Shown piece after piece: positions 34,701-44,540 of a DNA stretch of 64,000 nt. The stretch spans positions 276,169,416 through 276,233,415 of the forward strand of contig NC_066583.1 of NCBI RefSeq assembly GCF_024323335.1, in the 5' to 3' direction. Positions within the stretch are counted from its first letter, which is position 1. Each line of letters starts with the position of its first letter. Source of the stretch: Lathyrus oleraceus. Its lineage: Eukaryota; Streptophyta; Magnoliopsida; Fabales; Fabaceae. Both the position numbers and the translations under genes were made by a program. The notes under the pieces were generated by a model that had not been told where the DNA came from, did no database searches, and worked only from the letters and a program-made list of their open reading frames with translations.

Positions 34701-35702
34701 TTTGGCATATATACCAATTCACGTGTTCGGTAGATCACCTATTATATACCTTGGTATCTCTGGTGTTTCTTACCATGCGAGTTTATTATCTACGTTCTGA
34801 CGGTAATAGATAATATATCTCATGCGAGTTTTCTTATCCACGGTCTGCCGGTAATGGATATTATATCTCATGCACTCTTTGGGTTTGTGTCCCCAGTTGA
34901 GTAAGGTTCATTTTCCCGTTGTGGATTCGAATGTCCATCCTGTAAGTCGATTTGCTTTTTCAAGCCCTCCTTTCGGATGATGAGTGTTTTGGCATATATA
35001 CCAATTCACGCTTTGATCGGTCACCTATTATATACCTCGGTATCCCTGGTTTCCTTCCTATCTGCTCCCTATTATGACCTCGGTCCCCTGCGGAGTCAGA
35101 TTTTCCTGAGTTTATGTACCTTTTTCAGGTCTTTCTCAGATGTGTGGTTGATTGATATCTCTCACCCTTATACCGGTCTTAGATATTCATTCCTCCTGAG
35201 TTTGTTGCCCTTATACCGGTAACATCTCATTCTTTGGTGCTTCCTCAGTGGAGTTTCCTTTTGCTTCTCCCCAGAAGTCAGCTTGTGTCTCTCCAATGAA
35301 TGTTTTCCTTTGGGATTTTCTTTTCCCCAGTGTGAGTCCTTCACTCCCCAGTGAGGTCTCCAGTCTGATTTCTGTTATCTCTTAATCAGAGTCGTGTCTT
35401 GTTCACGCTGTGTCAGTTTTGTTTTTCCCAACTTGAAGTCGTGCCCTGCTCACGCATTCTTTTACTATCCCCTACAAGAGCCTTGTTAGAGTCTCTGTTC
35501 CTGGTGAGTGTATTACTCCGATGGATCGTCTTTTCTTCTGTGTGAACCATATTCCCCACAGAATTTGTGTCTTTTGCATACATACATTTGCATCATGAGG
35601 TCTCTTAGGGACCAAAATTTGTCTCATTACTGTTATTTAAGCCCATTCTACCGCGTCGATATGAAGATTTCTAAACTTCACTTTTCCGGCTAGAATGACC
35701 TT
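31789..35702 (+). repeat. Element B 3' untranslated region, repeat-rich
   Basis: This 3.9-kb stretch begins with A-rich runs (31788-31812, 32347-32371) and a repeated phrase ending in TTAGGCAAAAAT (31860-32010). From 32500 to 35360 it alternates short PBS-complementary segments of the TCCCCAGYRGAGT type with hairpins (33420-34862). Many short ORFs cross it but none resembles a known protein. Such hypervariable 3' UTRs are known for legume Ogre elements and have been linked to the origin of satellite repeats. Confidence 0.85.
33420..34862 (+). repeat. Hairpin arrays of element B 3' UTR
   Basis: Three hairpin kinds recur. Kind 1: CTACC-8 nt-GGTAG (33420-33437, 33649-33666) and ATTACC-8 nt-GGTAAT (33709-33728). 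Kind 2: TTATTCA-CGG-TCTG-CCG-TAA-TGAATAA (34286-34313), again at about 34552, with TATCTA/TAGATA near 34787 and TATCCA/TGGATA near 34833. Kind 3: GGATAATTGC with GCAATTTTATCC (33951-33981) and GCAATTTATCC (34411-34440). Arms change together while loops stay alike. Confidence 0.85.
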
Positions 35703-35715
35703 AAATAGGGGCATC
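35703..35715 (+). promoter_or_regulatory. Element B polypurine tract
   Basis: AAATAGGGGCATC lies immediately before the 3' LTR. It matches the equivalent site of D (GAATAGGGGCAGC) at 10 of 13 positions. Confidence 0.8.
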
Positions 35716-38700
35716 TGTAAGACCCCAATTTTGGCCCTAAGATCCCTCATGGCCTATATCATATCATATCATGGCCTCAAGGATCTTTGTGCACCTTTGC
35801 TTCCCTCCTAGTGGGTGGGTTATCTTGTGAGTGTGTTTCTTGATCACCAAGCATGTATTGCATTTGTATATCATTGTTTTTCATCTGTTTATTAACCAAA
35901 AGTACAAAAATATTGTCATCTAACCATGTTACTTGCAAATGAAGCCAATTAGGTCAAATCAGTCAAAATCAGTCATTGAGATAGGTGGTGGCCATTCTTG
36001 CAGAATTTGGGCACCATGATCATTCATCAAGAGTTCATATGAGTTGTGACATCATTTTGGATCAAGATATCAAGTGGTAGGGGCTTGGAATTCATCAGAA
36101 CATGGTTCAGTCAAGCAAAACCCTAGCAAAGTCAACTGAAGTCAACCTTGGTCAACTATCCATTTAATCAGTGATTTGATGGTGGGAATTGGTCTGAGAG
36201 GTGTCATTCATGTCCATATAAGCCTCATATAACATGTCAAACATCCACAGTGAAGATTTTGAAGTCAGACAAGAAATTTCCCAAAATAGAAAGATGACCT
36301 GTAATTGGAATTTGCCAAAAATGGAAACTTCTTCTCCTCGACATTACATCATCATACAAGCTTCAAATGAATTTTTGTCCAACATTAAAGTTGAAGATCT
36401 TGTTCTCCCATTTCCAAAAAGTCCAAGAACACTCATTTCTCATTTATGGTTGGCAAGTTATGATCAAATCATTCTCAAGATTTTTTGAACTTCAAAGTGG
36501 CATATCTTCCAAACCATTTGGCCAAATTGAGTGAGGTTTTTTTGCTACAAGTCATATTTGATGTGCTCTATCCAAATGTTTCATCACAATTCACCAAAAC
36601 TCAACCAATCAAAATGGCATTTTTCAGTTGACTTGAATTAAAAAGGAAAGGTAAAAAAGTTGACTTTCAAAATAGCCATTTGTTACACTTTTTACCATTT
36701 GAACTTGACTAAAAATCACATTTGGAGTTTGTCTTAGGCCCATTTTCGCAGCTGTAAGCCATGCCCATGCAGTTTTGAGTGAAATCCACAAATTAACCAA
36801 AAACATGTCATTTTGAGCTAATTTTCATTACCACTCAAATTAACCAAACTTAGCAGCTTAAACACAGTACATATACAACATTTTCTGCTGAAAAGCCCTA
36901 GCACACAATACACAAAACAGATCAAATTCATTTTTCTCTCAAACTCTCTCACTTTTTTCATCTGAACTTTTTCTGAAAAATTGCAAAGAGCTCGAGCTTG
37001 GTTTGTTTGTGCCATCATATACCAACATCTTTGAAGCATTTGCAAGCTTTAAATCGCAACTGTAAGCAAGGGAAAACACTGTCCTATTGAAGCTCCCTTC
37101 CATGGCAGATTTCGATTGGAGCTTCCTCAAGGGTTGTTGAGCTAAAAGCCATTGTTCATTCATCATTTGGAACCACCAGAAGCATCTGTTTCAGCCTTGT
37201 ACAACCAAACAACATCTGAATCATCACTGTGCTCCAAATTTGGTACCCTTAGTTGCTTAGTTCTTTAAGAACTTGCTTTGCTTTGCTTTAATAGCAATTT
37301 GCATTGAGGTATAACTTCTTATCTTCATGTAGTCTGGAAGACCTGGCCTGTTACTTGGCCAGGCAACTGTCTGAAGTCCTCCTTAAGAGGCAATGCTTGT
37401 GTGTGTTTACATTTGTCCCAAGCAGGAAAAGTACTTTGAATAAGGCAATTGGTAGAATCCAAGAGATATGCAACCTATCTCCTACTATTCTGTGAGTCAC
37501 TCACATTGCTCACACTACTTGTGTTTGATGCATGTTGAGTAAAAACCCAAGATCTATCGAGTCAATAATCTGTGGAGAGAGTTCCTACTTTCTGAACTCC
37601 CACACCTTCTGATATTCAATGCTCTCCCTGACCAGGGATAAGAGCAATGAGGCACACCCCTCATATCCTTTCATCTGCTTCACCTTAGCCCCTCAATGGC
37701 AAGGTTAAGAGCACCATTAACCCTATTCCAGTTGGCTTCAATGCCTAACCCTTTTGTATGAGCCTGATTGTTTGGTTATAGTGTGTGCTGAATGACTTCA
37801 ATTGATTGATTGCTCACTTCATATACACATGTTTTCTTGTATGTTTTGTGCATTTATCATCATCAATTACTCATTAGTGCATGATCATTTCATTTGTCTC
37901 TGTGACATATCTTTGTTGTTTGCCCATTGAGGACGATTGTAAGACCATCCATTGGCCATTGTTCCTATGATATGGAAGTGAGTATAAGACCATCTCATTG
38001 GCCACTCATCTTCTCTTTGCTTGATGCATTTGCATTTGTTGTATGTGAGGATGCAATTGTAAGTCCCTGCAAGTTGGCCTTTGCTTTCCTATGATCATAT
38101 GTTGGATATTGGTATAAGCCCAGACAGATTGGCATCCGGTATCCAAGTTTCGTTTTGTTTTAGGAGATTGGAATAAGTCCATCTATTGGCTTCCGACATC
38201 CTTGTTTCTTTGTTTAGGAGATTGGTGTAAATCCATCTATTGGTATCCGGTATCCGCTTTTTGTTTGTGAGATTGGAGTAAGTCCATTGAGTGGCATCCG
38301 ATATCATTTGTTTGCTTATTTTGCTATTGCTCATTGCCTATTCCAAAGGACACACTTGAATCATCTTCTATATGATTTCAAGAAGTGAACCTCCTAGGAA
38401 GTTTTACAATCCATTTTCATCCATTCATCCATTTTGTCCTAAACCTTTTCACACATTGCTTTCGAAACTTGAGATAAATATTGTGCAAACATCTTCATGC
38501 TTTTAAATTAAAAACCTGGACCCCAAGTCCTTGACTTTTTCAAACTCCATTTCATAATACTTCTTTTGAACCAATCTTAATCATACTTTGACCCTTCTTT
38601 TGTGAATAATCATAATCAATTAACTTCACCCATTCAATTGTTTTGTGGCTTTGTCCATTCTTGCTAAGTTTTCATACATTAGCCATAGGTTTGATTTATA

Positions 38701-39330
38701 TTAGTTGGTTGATGTCAATCTCACCTATTTGTCCTTAGTTGATTGAATTGTAAGTCTTCCTTGCTTATTATAGGGTTAACCCCTCACTAGCAAGTTGAAG
38801 TTGTTCTCACATGGTGGACTCGTTGTTTGTATAAGGTTGAGTTTTCTCCCGTGGATAACGTAAGACCTTAGGGCTTGTGTTTAAAATTGAATCCACTAAC
38901 TTTTGGAAATCTTTTATCCGAACTACGGCGTTTTGATCCTTACCTTTGATGGAAGGTACGTAGGCAACGGGTTCATCCGTTCGAACACAAAAACAATAAA
39001 AATTTGTATATTCTTTTCTCATCATCCCAATCATGTTTGCACAATAAATATTTCATAACAAATAACAATTTAGTACAACAAGTGTGAAAAGGGCTCCCTA
39101 GGAGTACTTAGGACGTGATGGGTGCCTAACACCTTCCCATTGCGTAATTTACCCCTTACCCAGACTCTCTGATCTTTTCATTAGTTTTCTACACGTAAAA
39201 CTTCTTAGGCTTTTGTTCGCTTTTTAGCCAGTCCTTTGGATAAATAAAAGTGCGGTGGCGACTCGAATTCATTGTATGCTTTGCTTATGGTTTAATCAAT
39301 AAATCATATGGCGACGAATACACCGCTACA
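35716..39330 (+). repeat. Element B 3' LTR
   Basis: Same 3,615-bp length and boundaries as 18386-22000. I count about 20 substitutions, scattered, with no indels. It ends ACCGCTACA and is followed by GTTTC. Confidence 0.97.
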
Positions 39331-39335
39331 GTTTC
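39331..39335. repeat. Target site duplication of element B, right copy
   Basis: GTTTC, identical to 18381-18385. Confidence 0.95.
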
Positions 39336-41750
39336 CACCATCTTTTGCACGACCATCTTGAGGCTCTTATTGTCTGCCTCAATAGCAACATTTATCTTTG
39401 GTCGATACAACGATGGGTTGTGATGTTTGATCTTGAAGCTCTTGCGTAGCTCTTTTATCATCCTGTTATTGAGGTTAGAACCATTATCAATAATGATCTT
39501 GTTTGGGATCCCATAACAGAAAATGATTTCTTTCTTCAAGAAACGAGCCACCACTTGTCTAGTGACGTGTGCGTATGAGACTGCTTCCACCCATTTGGTA
39601 AAATAGTCTACAGCTACCAAGATAAAGTGATGTCTATTTAAGGACGTTGGCTCGATATGCCCAGTCACGTCAATGCCCCACATGGAAAAAGGCCAAGGTG
39701 GTGTTAAGACATTGAGTGGCACTAGTGGCACATGAATCTTATAATCATAAATTTGGTGTTTATGGAATCTTTGCACACAACGGTAGCAGTCAACCTCCCT
39801 GATCATCCAGTAGTAGTCTTCCCTCAAGATTTTCTTGACCATTGTGTTCCCACTGGCATGTGTCCCAAAGGAGCCTTCATGTATTTCCATTATAATTTGG
39901 TTTTCTTCTTGTTTGTTCACATATCTAAGCAAGACAGAATCATAATTCCTTTTGTATAGTATCCCCCTACTAAAGAAGAACTTGGCTGATAGTTTTAGGA
40001 GGTACTTATTATTGGTATGGGTGCATTCTAAGGATATTCTTGGCTTTTCAAGTACCTCATGATGTCATAAAACAAGGGACGACCATCAAACTCATCTTCA
40101 GCTGTCAAATTGTAAGTTGGTTCGTCCAAGTAGTCAATATGGATATATGGTGATTCATTTTTTGGTTTGACCTAAAACATGGAAGAAAGAGTTTCTAAGG
40201 AAACGACCAACTGATTTTCCTCTCGAGGGATATGATGGAAAATGATCTCATCAAAGTACGGGATCAAATTTAGGACATGCTCCTTGTACGGGATCAACTT
40301 GTGATCTCGAGCTTCTCAATCTCCTTTTACTTGGCTGATGACCAAAGTTGAATCTCCATAGACTTCAAGAACTTTGATTCTCAGGTTAATAGTAGCTTAT
40401 ATGTCGAAGATACATGCCTCATACTTCGCCATATTGTTTGTACAAGTAAAGCATAACCTTGTGGTGAAAGGTAGATGGAAACCAGTCGGGGATGTGATGA
40501 CTGCCACAATGCCATTGCCATGAGCGTTAGAAGCTCCATTAAACACAAGTGTCTATCGTGACTCAGGTTCCGGTCCTTCCTCAGGGCCGAGGATCTTGAC
40601 ATCCCTTATTAACATGATGTCCTCATCAGGGAATTCAAAGTGCATGGATTGATAATCCTTAAAGGGTTGGTGAGCAAGATAGTCTGATAAGACACTCCCT
40701 TTGACAACTTTCTGGGTGACATGTTGAATGTCGTACTCAGTTAAGGCCATTTGCCAACGGGCTACTCTATCAGTAAGAGCAGGATTCTCAAAGATATACT
40801 TTACAGAATCCATCTTGGAGATTAAGAGTGTTGTATGCATAAGCATGTATTGCCTTAGGCGTTTAGCAGCCCAAGCAAGTGAACATAAAGTCTTTTCAAG
40901 CATCGAATATCTACTCTCTCAATCGGTAAACTTCTTGCTCAAGTAATATATAGTGTGCTCCCTTCTTCTAGTTTCGTCATGTAATCCTAGGACACAACCA
41001 ATGGATCCCTCGAGAACTGTAAGGTATATGATGAGAGGCATGTCTGGCACATGAGGCATTAGAATTGGAGGTTCTTGCAAATACTCCTTGATCTTCTCAA
41101 AGGCATTTTGGAAATTTTCATTCCACACAGCTGCCTGATCCTTGCGAAGTAGCTTGAAGATTGGCTCACAGATGGCCATAAGGTGAGATATGAATCAGGC
41201 GATGTAATTCAATCTCACAAGAAATTCACGGGCTCCTTCTCAATTTTGGGCGCATGCATAACTTGGATGGCCTTGACTTTTTCAGGATAACCTTGAATAC
41301 CTAGTTGGCTGATGATGAATCCTAGCAGTTTGTTGAATCATACCCCAAAGGTTAATTTACTAGGATTGATCCTTAACTTGAAATTTCTTAGCCTTGCAAA
41401 GAGATTTTCCATATTGACTAGATGCCACTCTTCAGTTTGAGATTTAGCAATCATGTCATCAACGTAGACCTTGGTATCTTTATGAATCATGTTATGAAAG
41501 AGTGTGACCATTTCGTGTTGATAGGTTGCACTAGTATTCTTTGGGTCTAAGGGAATCAACTTGTAGTAAAAATTTTCCCCATGGGGGTAATAAAGGTTGT
41601 TTTCTCCAAGTCGTCTTGAGCCATTTTAATCTGATTATAGCCGGAGAAGCCATCCATATTAGAGAAGACGGAGAATTGAGTTGTATTATCCACTAGCACA
41701 TCAATGTGAGTCAGTGGAAAATCGTATTTCGGTCAGGCACATCAATGAGA
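39331..41750 (-). pseudogene. pol: Element C pol remnant
   Basis: Right to left: RT from the segment around FPLTHIDVLVDN (41750), RT catalytic box YVDD (near 41460), gypsy RNase H (40750-41180), second RNase H (40200-40600, diverged, with in-frame stops) and integrase to the B insertion point. The integrase finger reads RFHKHQ where D has KCHKCQ, so both metal-binding cysteines are lost. The core keeps GIDV and DNGSN. The N-terminal part of RT is missing, together with the end of pro. Several frameshifts occur, near 41600, 41200, 40920, 40600 and 39990. Confidence 0.88.
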
Positions 41751-41792
41751 AGCCCTTAATAATTTCACTCAGGCATCTCTATATGCTTCAGA

Positions 41793-42206
41793 TCACATCA
41801 ACAAAGACAACATTGAGATCTTTGACGAGGTCTGGTTGAGATGGTCAATGACCTTGTAGTCACTTCTCTTAATGATGCGCATAAACTTCTCCACATTGTT
41901 GATTGGTGTCGAATCCTGCCTTTGTTGACTGAATTCAACTTGTTTTCCTTTATCTTGATTAGAGGTACCACCATTCTCAATTATGGGAGGTATATGTGCA
42001 AAAATCCTTCCATTTCTTGTTACTCCACCAGTTTTGGTTATATTCATCATTGGCTCATTGGATGCTACTTGATCCTCATGTACTTTTTGTCCATGAATAT
42101 AGTTTGTCGAGTCATATATCCAAGGAACTGCCTTTGTGTCTTCGAAAGGGAACAATGTAGGCATATTTATCACCAAAGTAACAATTGGATTGTCAGAGAT
42201 AGTCAT
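41793..42206 (-). pseudogene. pro: Element C pro linker fragment
   Basis: Reads as the linker between gag and protease, ending in the conserved segment KISMLSLLM that in D lies about 60 residues before the protease active site. The protease domain itself, the intron region and the start of RT are absent: within about 40-90 bp the sequence passes to mid-RT. This is an internal deletion of roughly 1.8-2 kb relative to D. Confidence 0.85.
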
Positions 42207-42266
42207 TGGTGACAGATCATATGGGATTTGTAGAGGTTGGATTTGATCGTACGAGATCTTTAAAGT

Positions 42267-43185
42267 TCAGACATCTTCACTAGAGGATAAATGCTCCACT
42301 ACCATGATTCCTTGGTCAATTAATCTTTGGATAATAGTCTTCAAAACTTCACATTCTTGAGGGTTGATTAAACAATGCTCACAGTTACCACCACAAATGG
42401 GAAATAAGTTATTCTTCATCAAAACATTCTTAATATCAATGAGGGGGGTCTTCAATTCGTCCGCTCGGGACGCCAATTTTGTCTTCTCTTCTACTTTTAC
42501 CATATTCACAACCGTCTTGTTATGTGGTGGCATTGGATTGTTGTTTACATTCAGGTCGTTAGGCACAAACATGATTGCCTTCGAGTCTATCAAATCTTGA
42601 ACTTTGGATTTCAAGGCCTTGCATTTTTCTATGGAATGGGTGCGAGCGCCAGAGTGGAGCTTGCATCGGACATTTGCATCGTACTGGGAGGAAGGACTCT
42701 AGGTGGAGATCCTAACTCACTTAATGCACCAATGAGCCACGTAAAAAATAAGTTAAGATACGACTATATGGCATGGGAATTGGATTAAACCTTCTTTCTG
42801 GATGTCGTTGTCTTTGTTGTTGTTATTGATGATAATATTGTTCTTGTTCTTGTTGTGGTTGATATGGAGCAGGTTGTTGTTGTACTTATTGATCAACTGG
42901 AATGGTATATGGTTGCTGATTTTGAATCGGCGCCTCGACGGCTACTTGTTGTAGGGTGCACGGTATGTTGGCACCCTTCCTCTAACAATAGAGATTGCAT
43001 TTGTTTCACCTTCACACTTCTTCCCATAAGCTACAAATTGTTTCTCTGCAACACCGAATGTGTTTGTAGAGTTTTGAATTTTACCCATCGTGGTTATGTT
43101 TTTTATTCTCCTTCCGGCTAAGACTAAATCAGAGAGACCAGAGGACGTTCTTCCTACCATTCTGTCCAAATAAGGGCCTTGTGAA
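42267..43185 (-). pseudogene. gag: Element C gag remnant
   Basis: Contains the end of the Gag domain (PYLDRMVG, near 43160), a degraded Gln-rich linker (42800-42930), the C-X2-H-X5-H-X4-C knuckle (near 42615-42665), and the cysteine cluster CEHCLINPQEC (near 42355-42395). Frameshifts separate the parts. Sequence similarity to gag stops at about 43185. Confidence 0.82.
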
Positions 43186-43450
43186 GGAAAATTGTGATCC
43201 AAAACGCAGCGAAAATTAAAAATTTCCTTTAGTGATCCTTACAAATGGGCATGATCAGTGATAGAAACCGTTACCTCTTGTAGCGATTTAAACCTTGGAT
43301 GTAGGTCTAAGGAGTGATCACGAGCGTTGAATGGTGACAACGCCTCTAATCAGTCCACACGAATGGATTCCTTCAGTCTTAGTGCTAGCTACTACGAATG
43401 AAGGCTTTGAGTGAGAGAGAGAGAGAAATGAAATTTCATCAAGTGAAATG
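43186..43450. repeat. Unrecognised repeat fragment between C and D
   Basis: Gag similarity stops at about 43185 and D starts at 43451. The intervening 265 bp has no protein match that I can see. It begins near TGAAGGAAAATTGTGATCC and includes a short GA run (43410-43425). A start with TG and the abrupt join to gag suggest the end of another retrotransposon LTR, possibly Ty1/copia, inserted in C and then cut by D. This identity is a guess. Confidence 0.4.
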
Positions 43451-43610
43451 TGTCGCATCGCGCGAAAAACCGGCGGGAAAAGAAAGAACAACAGAGCCGC
43501 CACCGTGCGTTATTTATCCCAAAAGAGGGAAAGGAAACGCTCAGAGTAAACCTAGGAAAGAACATGGTCTCGCGACCAAAGAGAATGGGTTCGGGAGTCG
43601 GTTATGCGAA

Positions 43611-43628
43611 GGGAAGGTATTAGCACCC
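43611..43628 (-). promoter_or_regulatory. Conserved LTR block, element D
   Basis: Minus strand GGGTGCTAATACCTTCCC, identical to element A 15742-15759. The 5' LTR copy is at 62546-62563. Confidence 0.7.
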
Positions 43629-43754
43629 CTACGCATCCGTAGTACTCTACGGGATCCACGCACACTAGAAGGGAAATTGGTTGCTAAACACTGCTCAAAT
43701 ATTCACACACACTGGCTGAAAGAAACGAAAGAGACTGACTGAAACTGAACTCGG

Positions 43755-44270
43755 CAGGACGTCGCATCCTGGGCCTACTTAGTCTATCAGGCATAGACAT
43801 CAGAGTCCAAGTAGTTCGGACTGGGGAAACGACACATGCTCGCTAAGATATCGCATCCTATGCATACGTATCTTCTCGGACGAGAGAAGAATCAGAGCAT
43901 TCGTAGCTCGGCTGACACGCACACAAACAAACACAGGCAAAGGCAAACGTGGAGCCCGACTGCCAATCACTGGACTTACATCAGCATCCGAACCAAAACA
44001 CACTCACACTGGAACCCAAATGCCACTCGATGGACTTACATCAGCTTCCAAGCACACAACAACACAACAAGTTAATAGGGAGTCGGGGACTCGAGCCTAT
44101 AACTGTCAAGCACACACTCAAACAGACAGACAAAAAATTGCTAAGGAGTCAGGCACTCGAGCCTAGCAACTGTCAAACAACACACACAAAAAGAAAAAAG
44201 GGCGCCCGGAGAGATCAGCTCAATCTCCTGCCTACATACTTCATCTGGTATGAAGATCAGGGCGATGTAG
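43755..44270 (-). other. LTR three-hairpin modules, element D
   Basis: Copy 1: side hairpin CAGGA/TCCTG (43755-43771), outer CTACTT/AAGTAG (43775-43780 with 43809-43814), inner GTCTAT-CAGGC-ATAGAC (43782-43798). Copy 2 (about 43848-43912): inner TCTTCTC paired with GAG(A)GAAGA and a weak outer stem. Copy 3: outer CTACAT/ATGTAG (44232-44237 with 44265-44270), inner CTTCAT-CTGGT-ATGAAG (44239-44255). The 5' LTR holds the same modules 18,935 bp to the right. Confidence 0.75.
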
Positions 44271-44424
44271 TTCCCCTACGCAGGGATAAAGGACTAGCCT
44301 AACCAGATAACAGAGGGAGACACAACTAGGGAGACTACGACTCGAGCCTAGATGTTATCATGCAAATCAACCCTAAGTTATGGTTTCTAGCTAAATGGCA
44401 CAAGGGCCAACCTATCCTAAGCAT

Positions 44425-44540
44425 GGCTCACACAGGAAGCAAGCCACACATACTTAACTTGCACGGGAAACAAGCCAAGCAAAACCTAACTTGCACAGGA
44501 AGCAAGTCTAAACTAATCCTAACTTGCACAGGAAGCAAGT
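44425..44540. repeat. Short hairpin repeats in element D LTR
   Basis: Four related units: one with arms GGCT/AGCC (44425-44445), a degraded one at 44457-44476, and two perfect ACTTGC-ACAGGAA-GCAAGT units (44489-44507 and 44522-44540). The loop stays close to ACAGGAA while the arms differ. The 5' LTR copies are at 63360-63475. Confidence 0.85.

Larger units (their letters stand above)
18386..39330 (+). mobile_element. Element B: complete Ogre/Tat retrotransposon, 20,945 bp
   Basis: Two LTRs of exactly 3,615 bp bound the element, flanked by the duplication GTTTC. The PBS is at 22007-22024 and the polypurine tract at 35703-35715. Order: leader, ORF1 (intact), gag (intact to an amber stop), pro, 273-nt intron, pol (two stops and one frameshift), 3.9-kb repetitive 3' UTR. 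By eye the LTRs differ at about 20 sites with no length change, about 0.55%. Under a commonly used plant LTR rate near 1.3e-8 per site per year that is roughly 0.2 million years, a rough figure only. It lies inside element C in the opposite orientation. Confidence 0.97.
39331..43185 (-). mobile_element. Element C: degraded Ogre-like host element (right part)
   Basis: The minus strand carries gag (42267-43185), the start of pro (41793-42206) and pol (39331-41750), all diverged and frameshifted. The other part is at 17926-18385. Elements A, B and probably D or the 43186 repeat have all landed in it, so it is the oldest layer. Neither of its LTRs is in the window. Its 5' part (gag N-terminus, ORF1 and leader) was cut off at about 43185. 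Confidence 0.88.

Noticed and set aside
43446..43450. AAATG as confirmed target duplication of D
   Set aside because: Only one side is in the window, so it stays a presumption and is not listed as a feature.
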